Assembly: GCA_035560815.1 (NCBI GenBank)
Contig: DATMYR010000012.1
Coordinates: 1 to 64,000 of the forward strand
Direction: 5' to 3'
DNA: 64,000 nt
DNA from: UBA5314 sp035560815
Lineage (GTDB): Bacteria > Bacillota > Syntrophomonadia > Syntrophomonadales > Syntrophomonadaceae
Part shown: piece after piece, positions 51,301 to 59,954 of the stretch
Position numbering within the stretch: position 1 is the stretch's first letter
How the letters are laid out: every line of letters starts with the position of its first letter
The notes under the pieces: model-generated
What the model was told of the DNA's origin: nothing
Seen by the model: only the letters and a program-made list of their open reading frames with translations
The model's database searches: none
Made by a program: the position numbers and the translations under genes

Positions 51301-51615
51301 CTACCAGCTATTCCTTCGAGGCTGTGGCTTAAAGCAATCTCTACAATAGACGGGTTTATCACCACTGGGCTGAAAAGGTACACTCGCTTCTTTCCCACAT
51401 GTTGCGCAAGTCGCCGAATACATCTGACGGTCTGACTGACCGTAACCACCGCCGTTGAAGTTGCCTCTTAGTTGTGACTTGCGTGCGGATCGGCATTCTG
51501 GACACCGACCAGGCTCATTGGTAAAGCCTTTCTCCGCATAGAATTCCTGCTCTGAAGCAGTGAAATCAAACTCGCGACCACAGTCCTTGCAGTTAAGCGT
51601 TTTGTCAGAAAACAT
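51301..51615 (-). CDS. Zinc-ribbon protein
   Basis: This 104-residue protein has three CxxC pairs for zinc: CKDCGREFDF at the N-terminus, CPECR with RKSQLRG after it, and CATCGKEASVPFQPSGDKPVYCRDCF at the C-terminus. It belongs to the probable zinc-ribbon proteins with a C-x2-C-x(n)-PVYCRDCF ending, which are common and of unknown function. A GAGGAGG ribosome site precedes the ATG. It is a lone gene. Confidence 0.85.
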   Translation of the reverse strand: MFSDKTLNCKDCGREFDFTASEQEFYAEKGFTNEPGRCPECRSARKSQLRGNFNGGGYGQSDRQMYSATCATCGKEASVPFQPSGDKPVYCRDCFKPQPRRNSW

Positions 51616-52045
51616 AAATTGACCTCCTCAAATTTTGCCCTATCAAAGGAAGTCGCCTGTCGTCCGTTACTCCCCAAGTTTGAAGCAATCGAGAAGGTAA
51701 GTTCATCCGCATATCATAGAGCTAAAGACAGTTTAACAGATAATCTCTGGAATAGCAAATAAAGGCAAGCCGGTAATCAATTGTTGCAATACTACTTATT
51801 ATTTACCTAGCGGTCCATGACAGCAATAATCATACACCATCCCCAAACCGGACCCAGCAAACTACTACTACACAGCAGCCCGCTTGTTCTAGTTATGCTC
51901 TGCGCAACCCTCTAATGCTGGTGTATCCTCCAACGTAAGTCAAAGTAAGTGGAGCAGCAACGCAAGATTCTGCTGGAAATAACTTTCATACTCTCGCTGT
52001 TTTCCCCAGGTATGATACAAATCTTTATTTTCCTGCGCGAATTTA
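51616..52045. other. Non-coding gap before comM
   Basis: I see no convincing gene in this 430 bp stretch. A minus-strand frame at 51940-52152 overlaps the comM promoter and start and has no family similarity. Confidence 0.45.
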
Positions 52046-52075
52046 TTCAACAAAGTTCTCCAAATATTGTATAAT
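52046..52075 (+). promoter_or_regulatory. Promoter of comM
   Basis: TTCAAC (52046-52051) and TATAAT (52070-52075) are 18 bases apart, about 40 bases before the comM start. Confidence 0.6.
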
Positions 52076-52114
52076 TTACCTAAGATGCCTATATAACATA
52101 CAGGAGGTAACGAT

Positions 52115-53644
52115 ATGCTGGCTACGATAAATTCCCTGGTTCTTTTAGGCATCGAGGCCCGGCCTGTAAAAGTTGAAGTCGATATTCAGAGTGGCCTGCC
52201 TGCTTTTGAGTTGTCCGGACTGGCCAGTGCCGCCACCCGGGAAGCCCGTGAAAGAGTCAGACCGGCAATAAAAAACTCAGGCTTTCAGTTTCCTAACCGG
52301 CGTATTACAGTCAATCTCGCTCCGGCCGACTTTAAAAAAGAAGGCAGTCATTTTGACCTTCCCATAGCACTGGCTATCCTACTAGCCTCCGAGCAATTAG
52401 TAAACCCGCTGCCCGATGACCTTTTCTTTTGTGGGGAGCTTTCATTAAATGGTGAACTTCGTATGGTTCCGGGCATTCTGCCCATGGCTATGGAAATGGC
52501 CAGGTGGGAAATTCCGGCTCGTTTTGTCGTCCCTCTACCCAACCGCTCTGAAGCCGGGCTGGTTCATGAGTTGTCATCCTTTTCTGCTGCCAATCTGGAA
52601 GAGCTGTGCTCCTGCTTGAAAGGTGAAAAATCGCTATCACCGGCACCCCTTTTTACCCCGGACATCCACAATACTGTCCCGGTCCCGGACTTTGATGAAG
52701 TCAAAGGGCAAGAAAGCGCCAAACGATCTTTACTCATCTCTGCTGCAGGGATGCACAATGTTCTAATGATCGGCCCCCCCGGAGGGGGAAAGACCATGCT
52801 GGCTCGAAGACTGCCCGGAATTTTACCGGAGATGAGCCGGGAAGAAATTTTGGAAACCACACGGGTTTACTCGGTCGCGGGTCTGTTAGACCAGCAAAGT
52901 CCCCTTATTCAGCAGCGCCCCTTCCGCTCCCCGCATCGGAGCGCTTCCATGCCCAGTATCATTGGTGGTGGGCGAATCCCCCGACCCGGAGAAATCAGCC
53001 TCGCACAAAATGGGGTACTGTTTCTCGATGAGTTTCCAGAATTCAACCGGGACGTACTGGAAGCCTTGCGTCAGCCCTTGGAAGACAAAGTTGTAACCGT
53101 AGCTCGGACCCAAGCGACCTATACCTACCCCGCCCATTTTAGTGTGGTGGCTTCTATGAATCCCTGTCCTTGCGGGCATTTTGGTTCTGAACTGGAATGC
53201 ACCTGCACCCCTCTCCAGATTCAAAGGTACCTGGGGCGTGTATCAGGCCCACTCTTGGACAGGATGGATCTCCATGTTGAAGTCCCCCGGGTTAAATTTG
53301 ACCAATTACGCGAAGGAAGCAGTGGAGAAAGCTCGGCCAGCCTGCGCCAGAAAGTGATCCTGGCCCGGGATATTCAACAGCAACGCTTTAAGGGGGTTAA
53401 GATTAATGTCAATTCTCAAATGCGTCCGGCTGACTTGAGACGATACTGCCGTCTGGATGAAGCTTCTCATGCTCTCCTGAAGGATGTCTTTGAAAAACTT
53501 CGACTCAGCGCTCGGGCCTATGACCGGGTTTTAAAAATAGCCCGGACCATTGCTGACCTGGAACAAAGCGAAAACATCCAAACCGTGCATCTGGGTGAAG
53601 CTCTCCAATACCGGAGCCTGGATCGCAAGTATTGGAATGCATAA
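52115..53644 (+). CDS. comM: YifB/ComM-type Mg-chelatase-like AAA+ protein
   Basis: ComM is a hexameric helicase that helps branch migration of incoming DNA during natural transformation. The N-terminal Lon-like domain (residues 1-190; GIEARPVKVEVDIQSGLPAFEL) is followed by an AAA+ domain with Walker A IGPPGGGKTML (about 215), RPFRSPHRSAS, and Walker B VLFLDEFPEF. A cysteine motif, NPCPCGHFGS...CTC, lies in the middle, and the C-terminal SARAYDRVLKIARTIADLE is standard. Length 509 is typical. AGGAGG is upstream of the ATG. Confidence 0.94.
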   Translation: MLATINSLVLLGIEARPVKVEVDIQSGLPAFELSGLASAATREARERVRPAIKNSGFQFPNRRITVNLAPADFKKEGSHFDLPIALAILLASEQLVNPLPDDLFFCGELSLNGELRMVPGILPMAMEMARWEIPARFVVPLPNRSEAGLVHELSSFSAANLEELCSCLKGEKSLSPAPLFTPDIHNTVPVPDFDEVKGQESAKRSLLISAAGMHNVLMIGPPGGGKTMLARRLPGILPEMSREEILETTRVYSVAGLLDQQSPLIQQRPFRSPHRSASMPSIIGGGRIPRPGEISLAQNGVLFLDEFPEFNRDVLEALRQPLEDKVVTVARTQATYTYPAHFSVVASMNPCPCGHFGSELECTCTPLQIQRYLGRVSGPLLDRMDLHVEVPRVKFDQLREGSSGESSASLRQKVILARDIQQQRFKGVKINVNSQMRPADLRRYCRLDEASHALLKDVFEKLRLSARAYDRVLKIARTIADLEQSENIQTVHLGEALQYRSLDRKYWNA

Positions 53645-53743
53645 TAACAATTCGGGGGAATTGTGGTGGCTCAATGATCGGGCAGCCGGCTAGAGAGATG
53701 GGAAAAGAGAGCAAATCGAAATTTCAAATGTAGGGCAACAAGA

Positions 53744-53759
53744 ACTGCCGAAAGGCGGT
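53744..53759 (+). terminator. Small hairpin after comM
   Basis: ACTGCC and GGCGGT pair around a GAAA tetraloop, about 100 bp past comM, followed by CTTTGTACTT. The T-run is short, so this is a weak terminator at best. Confidence 0.35.
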
Positions 53760-53830
53760 CTTTGTACTTGATGGGAGTTTTCGGAATTTTGGTGTCAGAA
53801 TATAGGCAAAAATACGTTTGGAGGGATTAT

Positions 53831-54373
53831 ATGTTTAGTACGAAGGTAGTAACCAGCACTATTCTGGTTTTTGCGTTGCTTGCATTGCCAGGTTGTAGTC
53901 ACAAGCAAGTAGCTCCTTCTACGAAGACGGAGGCTCCAGCAAGCTCATCTAAAGTAGTTCAAGCAGTAACGCAAATCGTTAAACTGACAGATATTGCTGA
54001 AAAATCAGAAGCCGAAGTTGCAAAGATACTTGGTCCGCCACTAACGGAATTGAAAGACCAGGATAAGTGGCGCTATTATGGTTCAAACGAATGGATTGCC
54101 AACTGCCCTACCTTTCATTATATAAACGGCATAAGCATTAAGTATGTAGAGGGGAAGGCAGCCCAAATAACTATTACTCCAGTTGACCCTCTGGCTTATG
54201 CTGACTTTAACAAGGCATTACAACTGGTAGGACTGATTCCTGTCACCCCAAGCGCTAAAACAGATGCTGGGGCAACATGGAATAATATCGAGGGGATATA
54301 TAAGTTCCAGGTTTTCAATTACAAGGGAAAAGTGAGTTACATATATGCAATTGTAAATGAAAAATACAGATAA
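53831..54373 (+). CDS. Lipoprotein of unknown function
   Basis: The 180-residue product starts with a lipoprotein signal (MFSTKVVTSTILVFALLA, lipobox LPGC at about residues 18-21). A Ser/Thr/Ala linker follows, and then a domain beginning near KLTDIAEKSEAEVAKILG and containing DKWRYYGSNEWIANCP. I do not recognise a family. GGAGGG precedes the ATG at 53831, which is preferred over an in-frame ATG at 53762 that lacks a signal peptide. It lies between comM and a secreted metallo-beta-lactamase gene. Confidence 0.72.
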   Translation: MFSTKVVTSTILVFALLALPGCSHKQVAPSTKTEAPASSSKVVQAVTQIVKLTDIAEKSEAEVAKILGPPLTELKDQDKWRYYGSNEWIANCPTFHYINGISIKYVEGKAAQITITPVDPLAYADFNKALQLVGLIPVTPSAKTDAGATWNNIEGIYKFQVFNYKGKVSYIYAIVNEKYR

Positions 54374-54726
54374 AAGAGGCTAGCACAGCGGGGTTGCAAC
54401 CAAGTACGTTTAAATGCCTATGTTGATTTTCCCTCTATATGACACTGACTTGATGTACCACATATACGATTGTCCATTAGAATGAAGGTTTTTACGACTT
54501 AACCCCGAACTAAATAGTCAGGAGAAAGTGAAGACTGCTACTTTTGTGGTGGTTTTTCTTATTATATAGGGCATTTACATAATTTGGGCGGGACATCTTG
54601 GTTGATTTGCGGGTTTTATGTGGTTTGAAGAAGAAATGGCACGGTAAGGGATACGTATTAGCCAATTTAGTAGAAAGCTTAGGATTTGGGCAATTGCGTA
54701 AGAAATCATTATTGGGAGTGAGTTAG
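54374..54726. other. Leader region shared with a later copy
   Basis: Bases about 54520-54610, including TTTTTCTTATTATATAGGGC and TTGGGCGGGACATCTT, resemble about 56200-56285 before the second copper-amine-oxidase-N gene, so the upstream sequence is duplicated too. I find no gene in the remaining part. Confidence 0.5.
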
Positions 54727-55923
54727 ATGAAGCCATCCATATTTAAAAAATTGATCGTTATGGTATTATTGTTTACTAGCATTCTTTCGGTTAAACCCGC
54801 CCTAGCTGCCCCGACCGTCATCTTGAACGGCCAGCAGCTTTCCTTCGATGTCCCACCAGTCATTGACAACGACCGTACTCTGGTCCCCTTAGCAACGATA
54901 TTTAGAGCCCTTGGTGCAAACGTCCAGTGGGATGAGCCAACCCAGACCGTTACAACTACTAAGGACGGTACAGAAATTAAGTTGATACTTGGCCGGGTTG
55001 ACGCCTATGTGAACGGAACAATGGTTACCCTGTCGACACCTGCGAGAGCCATTGATGGCCGTACCATGGTCCCCCTGGCATTCGTCAGTACCGCATTAGG
55101 TGCGGAGATCAACTGGGATGAAGATACCCAGACGGTTATAATAAATGTCCTTTCCTGTGGCGGTCCTCCACTGACTTGCGAAGTAAAAGTTCACTATATC
55201 GACGTAGGCCAGGGGGATTCAATATACATACAACTCCCAGAACACACCGATATTCTGATTGACGGCGGAAACGTGGCAGACGGCCCAGCAGTAGTCAATT
55301 ACCTGAAATCCCAGGGAGTAGATGACATAGAATTGATGATTGCCACTCACCCTCATGAGGATCATATCGGTGGGCTTCCTGCAGTCTTGGAAGCCTTCAA
55401 GGTTGATGAGATAATTGATAGCGGCAAGACCGCGGACTCCAAGATCTATAAAACCTATGCGGCAGCTGCACAAACCGAGGGTTGCACCTGGGAACACGAC
55501 AACTATCAGACAATTAACCCCTGGGGACCACTGAAATTCGAAATCCTCACCGGAAATCAGACGTGGAGCGATGTAAATAATTACTCGGTGGTGACCCGGC
55601 TGGATGACGGAGACATCCACTTCCTGTTTGAGGGAGACGCCCAGGAACAAGCCGAAGCAGCCCTTCAAGGAGATATCAGCGCACAGGTTCTGAAGGTGGG
55701 AAACCATGGTAGCACCACCTCAACGAACCCGTATTTCCTGGCCAGAGTTAAACCTGAGATAGCAGTGATCAGTGTGGGTACCGAAAACACCTATGCGAAC
55801 CCCAACCAGGTGACCTTGGAAAAGCCTTCGGGAGCTGGGCTAAAGGTCTATAGGACGGATCTGAACGGGACGGTGGTAGTCAGTACGGATGGAGAGACCT
55901 ATGAGGTGATCACGGAGAACTAA
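54727..55923 (+). CDS. Secreted copper-amine-oxidase-N/metallo-beta-lactamase fusion
   Basis: A signal peptide (1-27) leads into a copper-amine-oxidase-N1 domain with repeats IDNDRTLVPLATIFRALGANV and IDGRTMVPLAFVSTALGAE (about 30-140). It is joined to a ComEC-like metallo-beta-lactamase domain (about 155-395). That domain begins VHYIDVGQGDSIYIQLP, has the metal motif THPHEDHIGG (H-x-H-x-D-H), an FEGDAQEQAE aspartate and a VGNHGSTTS histidine. Such exported MBL proteins are likely nucleases or phosphodiesterases held at the cell surface. GGGAGTGAG precedes the ATG. A decayed copy follows at 56635. Confidence 0.88.
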   Translation: MKPSIFKKLIVMVLLFTSILSVKPALAAPTVILNGQQLSFDVPPVIDNDRTLVPLATIFRALGANVQWDEPTQTVTTTKDGTEIKLILGRVDAYVNGTMVTLSTPARAIDGRTMVPLAFVSTALGAEINWDEDTQTVIINVLSCGGPPLTCEVKVHYIDVGQGDSIYIQLPEHTDILIDGGNVADGPAVVNYLKSQGVDDIELMIATHPHEDHIGGLPAVLEAFKVDEIIDSGKTADSKIYKTYAAAAQTEGCTWEHDNYQTINPWGPLKFEILTGNQTWSDVNNYSVVTRLDDGDIHFLFEGDAQEQAEAALQGDISAQVLKVGNHGSTTSTNPYFLARVKPEIAVISVGTENTYANPNQVTLEKPSGAGLKVYRTDLNGTVVVSTDGETYEVITEN

Positions 55924-56403
55924 GCGGTGTTGTTATTAATGGAGTGATTGCCTCAATCGAGAAATTAACGTTGAGACGGAGCAGAACCACCCGCCCAGCT
56001 GCAGGTATGCCAGAGTATAAAGTAATGAAGCGGCCGGTTATGAGCCGTGTGGGGTGTGTAAGCCGTAGTAGTATATTGCTTAATGGATGCAGAAGGTATT
56101 TGGAAAATCGATTATTCTTATCCCGGTTTCGCAAACTGAAAAAACCGCTTCCAATGCTGTCCATATAAAGGAATTCGCACCTTATTCACGAATTAATTAA
56201 TCAAACAAATTTGAGAACTGCTGCTTTTAGTAGTGGTTTTCGTTTTATATTGGGTATTTACAGGATTTGGGTGAGGGATTTTGTTTCAATACTAGGAATT
56301 GAAGTATACCATGTCCTATCTTGGAAGCATGCCGGCTATTTTTTTGCTTGTCTTGATCATGTAGTGTACGCGGAAGGCCACAGTAAAAAAGGGAGGTTAT
56401 CAT
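55924..56403. other. Gap between the two copies, no firm gene
   Basis: The 480 bp gap holds sequence related to the 54.5 kb leader (about 56200-56285). A 74-codon frame at 55944-56168 has no recognisable product. No terminator with a strong T-run was found after the first copy. Confidence 0.45.
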
Positions 56404-56631
56404 ATGTCAGATGAAGCTCAAACTCGGGTAGTTCCTGAAATCAGCAACCCACTGCAAGCCAAGATCTATCTCACATTGACTCGTTTTCTTGGAATGATCG
56501 CATTGATAGCATTAGGTGGAGTAATTCTTTTAGCTGCAAACGGGAAAGCCATACCAGAATCCGTAGTGGCATTTGGAGCAACAGCAGTTGGCGCGCTGGC
56601 TGGTTTGCTGGCTCCATCACCGGTGAAGTAA
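56404..56631 (+). CDS. Small membrane protein of unknown function
   Basis: The 75-residue product has an acidic, polar N-terminus and two membrane helices, FLGMIALIALGGVILLAANG and FGATAVGALAGLLAPSP. GGGAGG is seven bases before the ATG. The stop is followed after three bases by the copper-amine-oxidase-N gene, so the two are cotranscribed. I know no family. Confidence 0.6.
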   Translation: MSDEAQTRVVPEISNPLQAKIYLTLTRFLGMIALIALGGVILLAANGKAIPESVVAFGATAVGALAGLLAPSPVK

Positions 56632-56634
56632 CCT

Positions 56635-57132
56635 ATGAAGTCTAAGTTTCTAGTAATCATCTGCATCATTCCATTACTGGCAGGAGCCTTTTTTTGTCCT
56701 TCTGCGTATGCCGCTGGATCTCCAAGCACATTTAGAATCGGCAACACTACGGCGATTATCAATGGCGACCCGATTGTAATGGATATCGCTCCTTATATTA
56801 AGGATGGCCGTACATTTATGCCAATTGCCTATGTTGCTCAAGCCTTGGGTATTTCCAATAACCATATCCATTGGGATGAAGCAAGTCAGACCATAAACAT
56901 GATGGACGATTCCAATGTTGTTCAGGTTCAGGTTGGCAGCACTACCATCATGGTCGGTGGTGGACAGAGTTCTATGGACGTGGCTCCTGAAATATGCAAT
57001 GGACGCTCCTGCCTGCCTACCGCTCTGATCGTCCGGGCATTTGGAGGAACAGCTGTCTGGGACGAAGATACTCAGACCATAACCATTTCTGCAAGATCCG
57101 CCGGTCAAGAGAATAACAGTCTCTTTCCTTGA
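56635..57132 (+). CDS. Copper-amine-oxidase-N domain protein, truncated paralogue
   Basis: A signal peptide (about residues 1-26) is followed by a copper-amine-oxidase-N1 domain with IKDGRTFMPIAYVAQALGI and ICNGRSCLPTALIVRAFGG. The frame stops after 165 residues. The bases after it read in another frame as the start of the same metallo-beta-lactamase domain seen in the gene at 54727, so this is a shortened copy of that gene. Whether the shorter secreted protein still works is unknown. Confidence 0.7.
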   Translation: MKSKFLVIICIIPLLAGAFFCPSAYAAGSPSTFRIGNTTAIINGDPIVMDIAPYIKDGRTFMPIAYVAQALGISNNHIHWDEASQTINMMDDSNVVQVQVGSTTIMVGGGQSSMDVAPEICNGRSCLPTALIVRAFGGTAVWDEDTQTITISARSAGQENNSLFP

Positions 57133-57235
57133 TGCCGGTCAATCCGAGTCGACCTACATACAAGTTCCCAATCACCATGGTATATTGATTGGGAACTTGG
57201 CAGCCGGCCCAGCGATTGATAACAATTCTTCCAAC
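57115..57235 (+). pseudogene. Remnant of a metallo-beta-lactamase domain
   Basis: In frame 2 the bases read LDAGQSESTYIQVPNHHGIL followed by AAGPAIDN. This aligns with IDVGQGDSIYIQLPEHTDIL and ADGPAVVN of the intact fusion protein at 54727. A frameshift near 57115 cuts it from the upstream domain, and the rest of the domain, including its histidines, is missing. Confidence 0.78.
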
Positions 57236-57307
57236 CAGTACCGGGTTCCTTATAACCCACGCTCGCATATAAATTCACAAGGCCATACATCTCCGGAATC
57301 CAGATTA

Positions 57308-57316
57308 TGCTATAAT
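57308..57316 (+). promoter_or_regulatory. Extended -10 promoter of the K+ channel gene
   Basis: TGCTATAAT is an extended -10 element (TGn-TATAAT) about 55 bases upstream of the TTG start. No clear -35 box is seen, as expected for extended -10 promoters. Confidence 0.55.
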
Positions 57317-57370
57317 CAAACTTGTATCGGAATTCCTACCCGTGTATCCCACAAGAATCGGGGAATCGTA

Positions 57371-58366
57371 TTGGAGTCAAAGCTCAAAATTTTAATTGGC
57401 CTGGTTTCACTTTTTCTGATCACCCTCATTAGCACTCTGGGCTTGAAATACTTAGAAGGGTGGTCCATGTTTAGTGCCTTCTGGGTTACGGTTACCAGCC
57501 TGACCATGGTCGGGTACGGGGATATCATTCCTGTTACCTTTGGTGGGCGAGTTTTCTTGTTAGTCATCCTGATAGTAGGCGTAGGTATGGTGACTTATAC
57601 GTTGGTGACGCTGTTTACATTACTGGTGGAAGGGCAGGTTTCAAAAATTATGCAGCATGACAAAACTCTAAAGGCTATAAAACTGCTGGAGAATCATATC
57701 ATTGTCTGTGGTGCCGGTAGGGTAGGCTCCAGTGTAGCCCATGTCTTGCGGGCGGAAAAAGCTTCCTATGTACTGGTGGATAGTGATCCGGATAAGGTTG
57801 CCGAGTTGGAGAGTGCTGGGCATCTGGTCTATGAAGGAGATGCAACCGAAGACGAAGTACTGAAACTCCTAGGTATAGATAAGGCCCGAGGAATCGTAGC
57901 CGCTTTGCCTGAGGACGCGTATAACCTGTTCATCGCTCTGACCGCCCGGGATGTGAATCCCAGCCTAAAAATCGTGGCCCGGGCCGAACGCCCGGAAACG
58001 ATGGAAAAGCTGCGCCGGGCCGGGGCGGACAAGGTGATTTCTCCCACCCAGCTCGGAGGGTTCCAACTGGCTATGGCTATGATTAAGCCGGTAACCGTTG
58101 ACATGGTAGAAACTCTTTTCACCGTTGCCAACCAACAGCTTCAGCTGGAAGAATTATTGGTTACAGAAAACTCACCCCTGGTCGATAAGGAAATCAAGGA
58201 CGTATTTGGCCGGGAGGACAGCAAGGTGCGGGTTATTGCTATCATTAGAAACACTGAAGTGCTTATGAACATTCACGGTTATGATTGCATCCGCGCCGGG
58301 GATACGTTGATTATGGTGGGAGCCCGTAATGATCTTGAGAAGATTGAAACCATTTCCTATCCTTAA
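57371..58366 (+). CDS. Two-helix K+ channel with TrkA/RCK domain
   Basis: The protein has two membrane helices around a pore loop with the selectivity sequence TMVGYGD, then a TrkA-N (RCK) domain starting with the nucleotide-binding HIIVCGAGRVGSSVAHVL motif and a TrkA-C domain near the end (EDSKVRVIAIIRN). It should be a ligand-gated K+ channel in the cytoplasmic membrane. The TTG at 57371 with GGGGA upstream is the best start (331 residues); a longer frame starts inside the decayed metallo-beta-lactamase sequence. With the KimA-like genes it adds to K+ handling in the window. Confidence 0.88.
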   Translation: MESKLKILIGLVSLFLITLISTLGLKYLEGWSMFSAFWVTVTSLTMVGYGDIIPVTFGGRVFLLVILIVGVGMVTYTLVTLFTLLVEGQVSKIMQHDKTLKAIKLLENHIIVCGAGRVGSSVAHVLRAEKASYVLVDSDPDKVAELESAGHLVYEGDATEDEVLKLLGIDKARGIVAALPEDAYNLFIALTARDVNPSLKIVARAERPETMEKLRRAGADKVISPTQLGGFQLAMAMIKPVTVDMVETLFTVANQQLQLEELLVTENSPLVDKEIKDVFGREDSKVRVIAIIRNTEVLMNIHGYDCIRAGDTLIMVGARNDLEKIETISYP

Positions 58367-58431
58367 AAAGGAATACTTAATCCCTATCTTCCCTGGAACT
58401 TACTTTTACCAGGTAAAAAGCAACGAATCTA

Positions 58432-58899
58432 TTAAGAGATCTTAAGCTGGGCAATCATTTCCACTTCACAGGCGGCATTTAATGGCAGGGCGTTGACTCC
58501 CAGAGCCACCCGGGCATGGCAGCCCCGCGATGAAAAAATTTGTTCCAATAGTTCCGAGGCGCCATTGAGCACCTGGGGTTGTTGATAGAAATCACCTTCA
58601 CATTGAATATAACCAGTTATCTTGACAATGCTGTCGATGGACTCCCAAGAAGGAACGACGTCCCGCAGAGCGGCCAAACAATTGATTACAGCGATGCGGG
58701 CTGCTGCCTGACCTTCTTCCACACTCAAATCCCGCCCCACTTTCCCTGAATAAACCAATTTCCCGTCCTGCAAGGGCAGCTGACCGGAAATAAACACCAG
58801 TGAACCGGCTGACACGGCCGGAACATAAGCTGCCAGTGGTTTGTTGACCGGCGGCAAAGTGAGATTCAGTTCCCGCAAACGATCTTCCACATTCATCAT
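58432..58899 (-). CDS. RidA/YjgF-family protein
   Basis: The 155-residue protein has the RidA/YjgF fold: LVFISGQLPLQDGKLVYSGKVGRDL, AAARIAVINCLAALRDV and ALGVNALPLNAACEVEMIA. It belongs to the longer YjgH-type subfamily, not the roughly 128-residue canonical RidA. Canonical members hydrolyse reactive imines. AGGAGG precedes the ATG pair at 58899/58896. It is followed on the minus strand by nothing close. Confidence 0.9.
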   Translation of the reverse strand: MMNVEDRLRELNLTLPPVNKPLAAYVPAVSAGSLVFISGQLPLQDGKLVYSGKVGRDLSVEEGQAAARIAVINCLAALRDVVPSWESIDSIVKITGYIQCEGDFYQQPQVLNGASELLEQIFSSRGCHARVALGVNALPLNAACEVEMIAQLKIS

Positions 58900-58914
58900 T
58901 GGGTCCTCCTTCCC

Positions 58915-59925
58915 CTATCGGATCCAGCCCAGATATACTGCACCAATAAACACCAAATACATCAAGCCGCCCATGAGAAGCGTACGAGCCGACACGTGTC
59001 GTTTGCGGCTTATTTCCATATAGATAAGTCCAGCGGATAACAAAGCAATACTGGCGGCTACCAGTGCTCCCGAGCCTAATTGCCAGGGGGTAAGAAATAT
59101 GCCCAGGGCTGGAATTAATGCGCTTTGAAACACCATTGCACCGGTAATGTTGCCCAGGGCCAGGGTGTCTTTCTCGCGGGATACCCAGATTACACTATTG
59201 AACTTCTCCGGTAGTTCTGTGGCTATTGGGGTGATTATAATGGCCAGGACAAAAGCGGGGATGTTATATAAAATGGCCAGAGCCTGGACGGCATTGACGA
59301 ACATGCGTGCCCCTAGAACGATTAAGCCCAGCGCAACCAGCACTTGAAATAGGATAACCGGCAGCGAAGGAGAGCTTTTTTTCCAGGCAAAATAGCAATT
59401 GGGTAGATCATTGTCTGATTCGATGTCCCGTTCTTCGCTGATCATCACCTGGACGTAAATAACATAAGACAGAATCATCAATCCAGCGATAATAAGCTGT
59501 AAGTAGCGAAAGGAAGGCGGAATGAGTCCGGTAAGTATGGCTGTAGCGTAGACTAGCAGAAAGAACCTGAGATCCCGCATCATGGTTGAATAGTCGGCCA
59601 CCACTCTGCGGCCTTGACGCCGGCGCCGGCTGAAAATCAGCACCGCCATACCGGTAACGAACATAGCCAGGGTGGACAGCATCAAGGGCGCCCCCAATAT
59701 GGCGCCAATACCGATCGAATTACCTTGCTGACCTTTGGTAAATAAGATGGCTATGAGGGGAATAATCGTTTCAGGAAGAGCCGTGCCTACCGCGGCCAAA
59801 ACGCTGCCTACCGCTCCCTCGGAAAGGTTGAGTTTTTTTCCCAACCATTCGATGCCATTAACAAAAACCTCGGACCCCAGGAGAACCACGCCCAGGCTGA
59901 TGATCAGCAGCGCTATACTACTCAT
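58915..59925 (-). CDS. Na+/Ca2+ antiporter (CaCA family)
   Basis: Two inverted halves each carry the exchanger alpha motif: LAAVGTALPETIIPLIAIL in the first half and IITPIATELPEKFNSVIWVSRE in the second. About ten membrane segments cover 336 residues. The protein belongs to the YrbG-type CaCA cation antiporters. It lies 15 bp before ridA in the same direction and probably shares its transcript. Confidence 0.9.
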   Translation of the reverse strand: MSSIALLIISLGVVLLGSEVFVNGIEWLGKKLNLSEGAVGSVLAAVGTALPETIIPLIAILFTKGQQGNSIGIGAILGAPLMLSTLAMFVTGMAVLIFSRRRRQGRRVVADYSTMMRDLRFFLLVYATAILTGLIPPSFRYLQLIIAGLMILSYVIYVQVMISEERDIESDNDLPNCYFAWKKSSPSLPVILFQVLVALGLIVLGARMFVNAVQALAILYNIPAFVLAIIITPIATELPEKFNSVIWVSREKDTLALGNITGAMVFQSALIPALGIFLTPWQLGSGALVAASIALLSAGLIYMEISRKRHVSARTLLMGGLMYLVFIGAVYLGWIR

Positions 59926-59954
59926 AGTTTACTCCTTATCGCGGGCTGGCAGCA

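Noticed and set aside
51940..52152. A 70-codon minus-strand frame
   Set aside because: It overlaps the comM promoter and start codon and shows no family features.
55944..56168. A 74-codon plus-strand frame rich in arginine
   Set aside because: Composition looks like a shadow reading of non-coding DNA, and no ribosome site precedes it.
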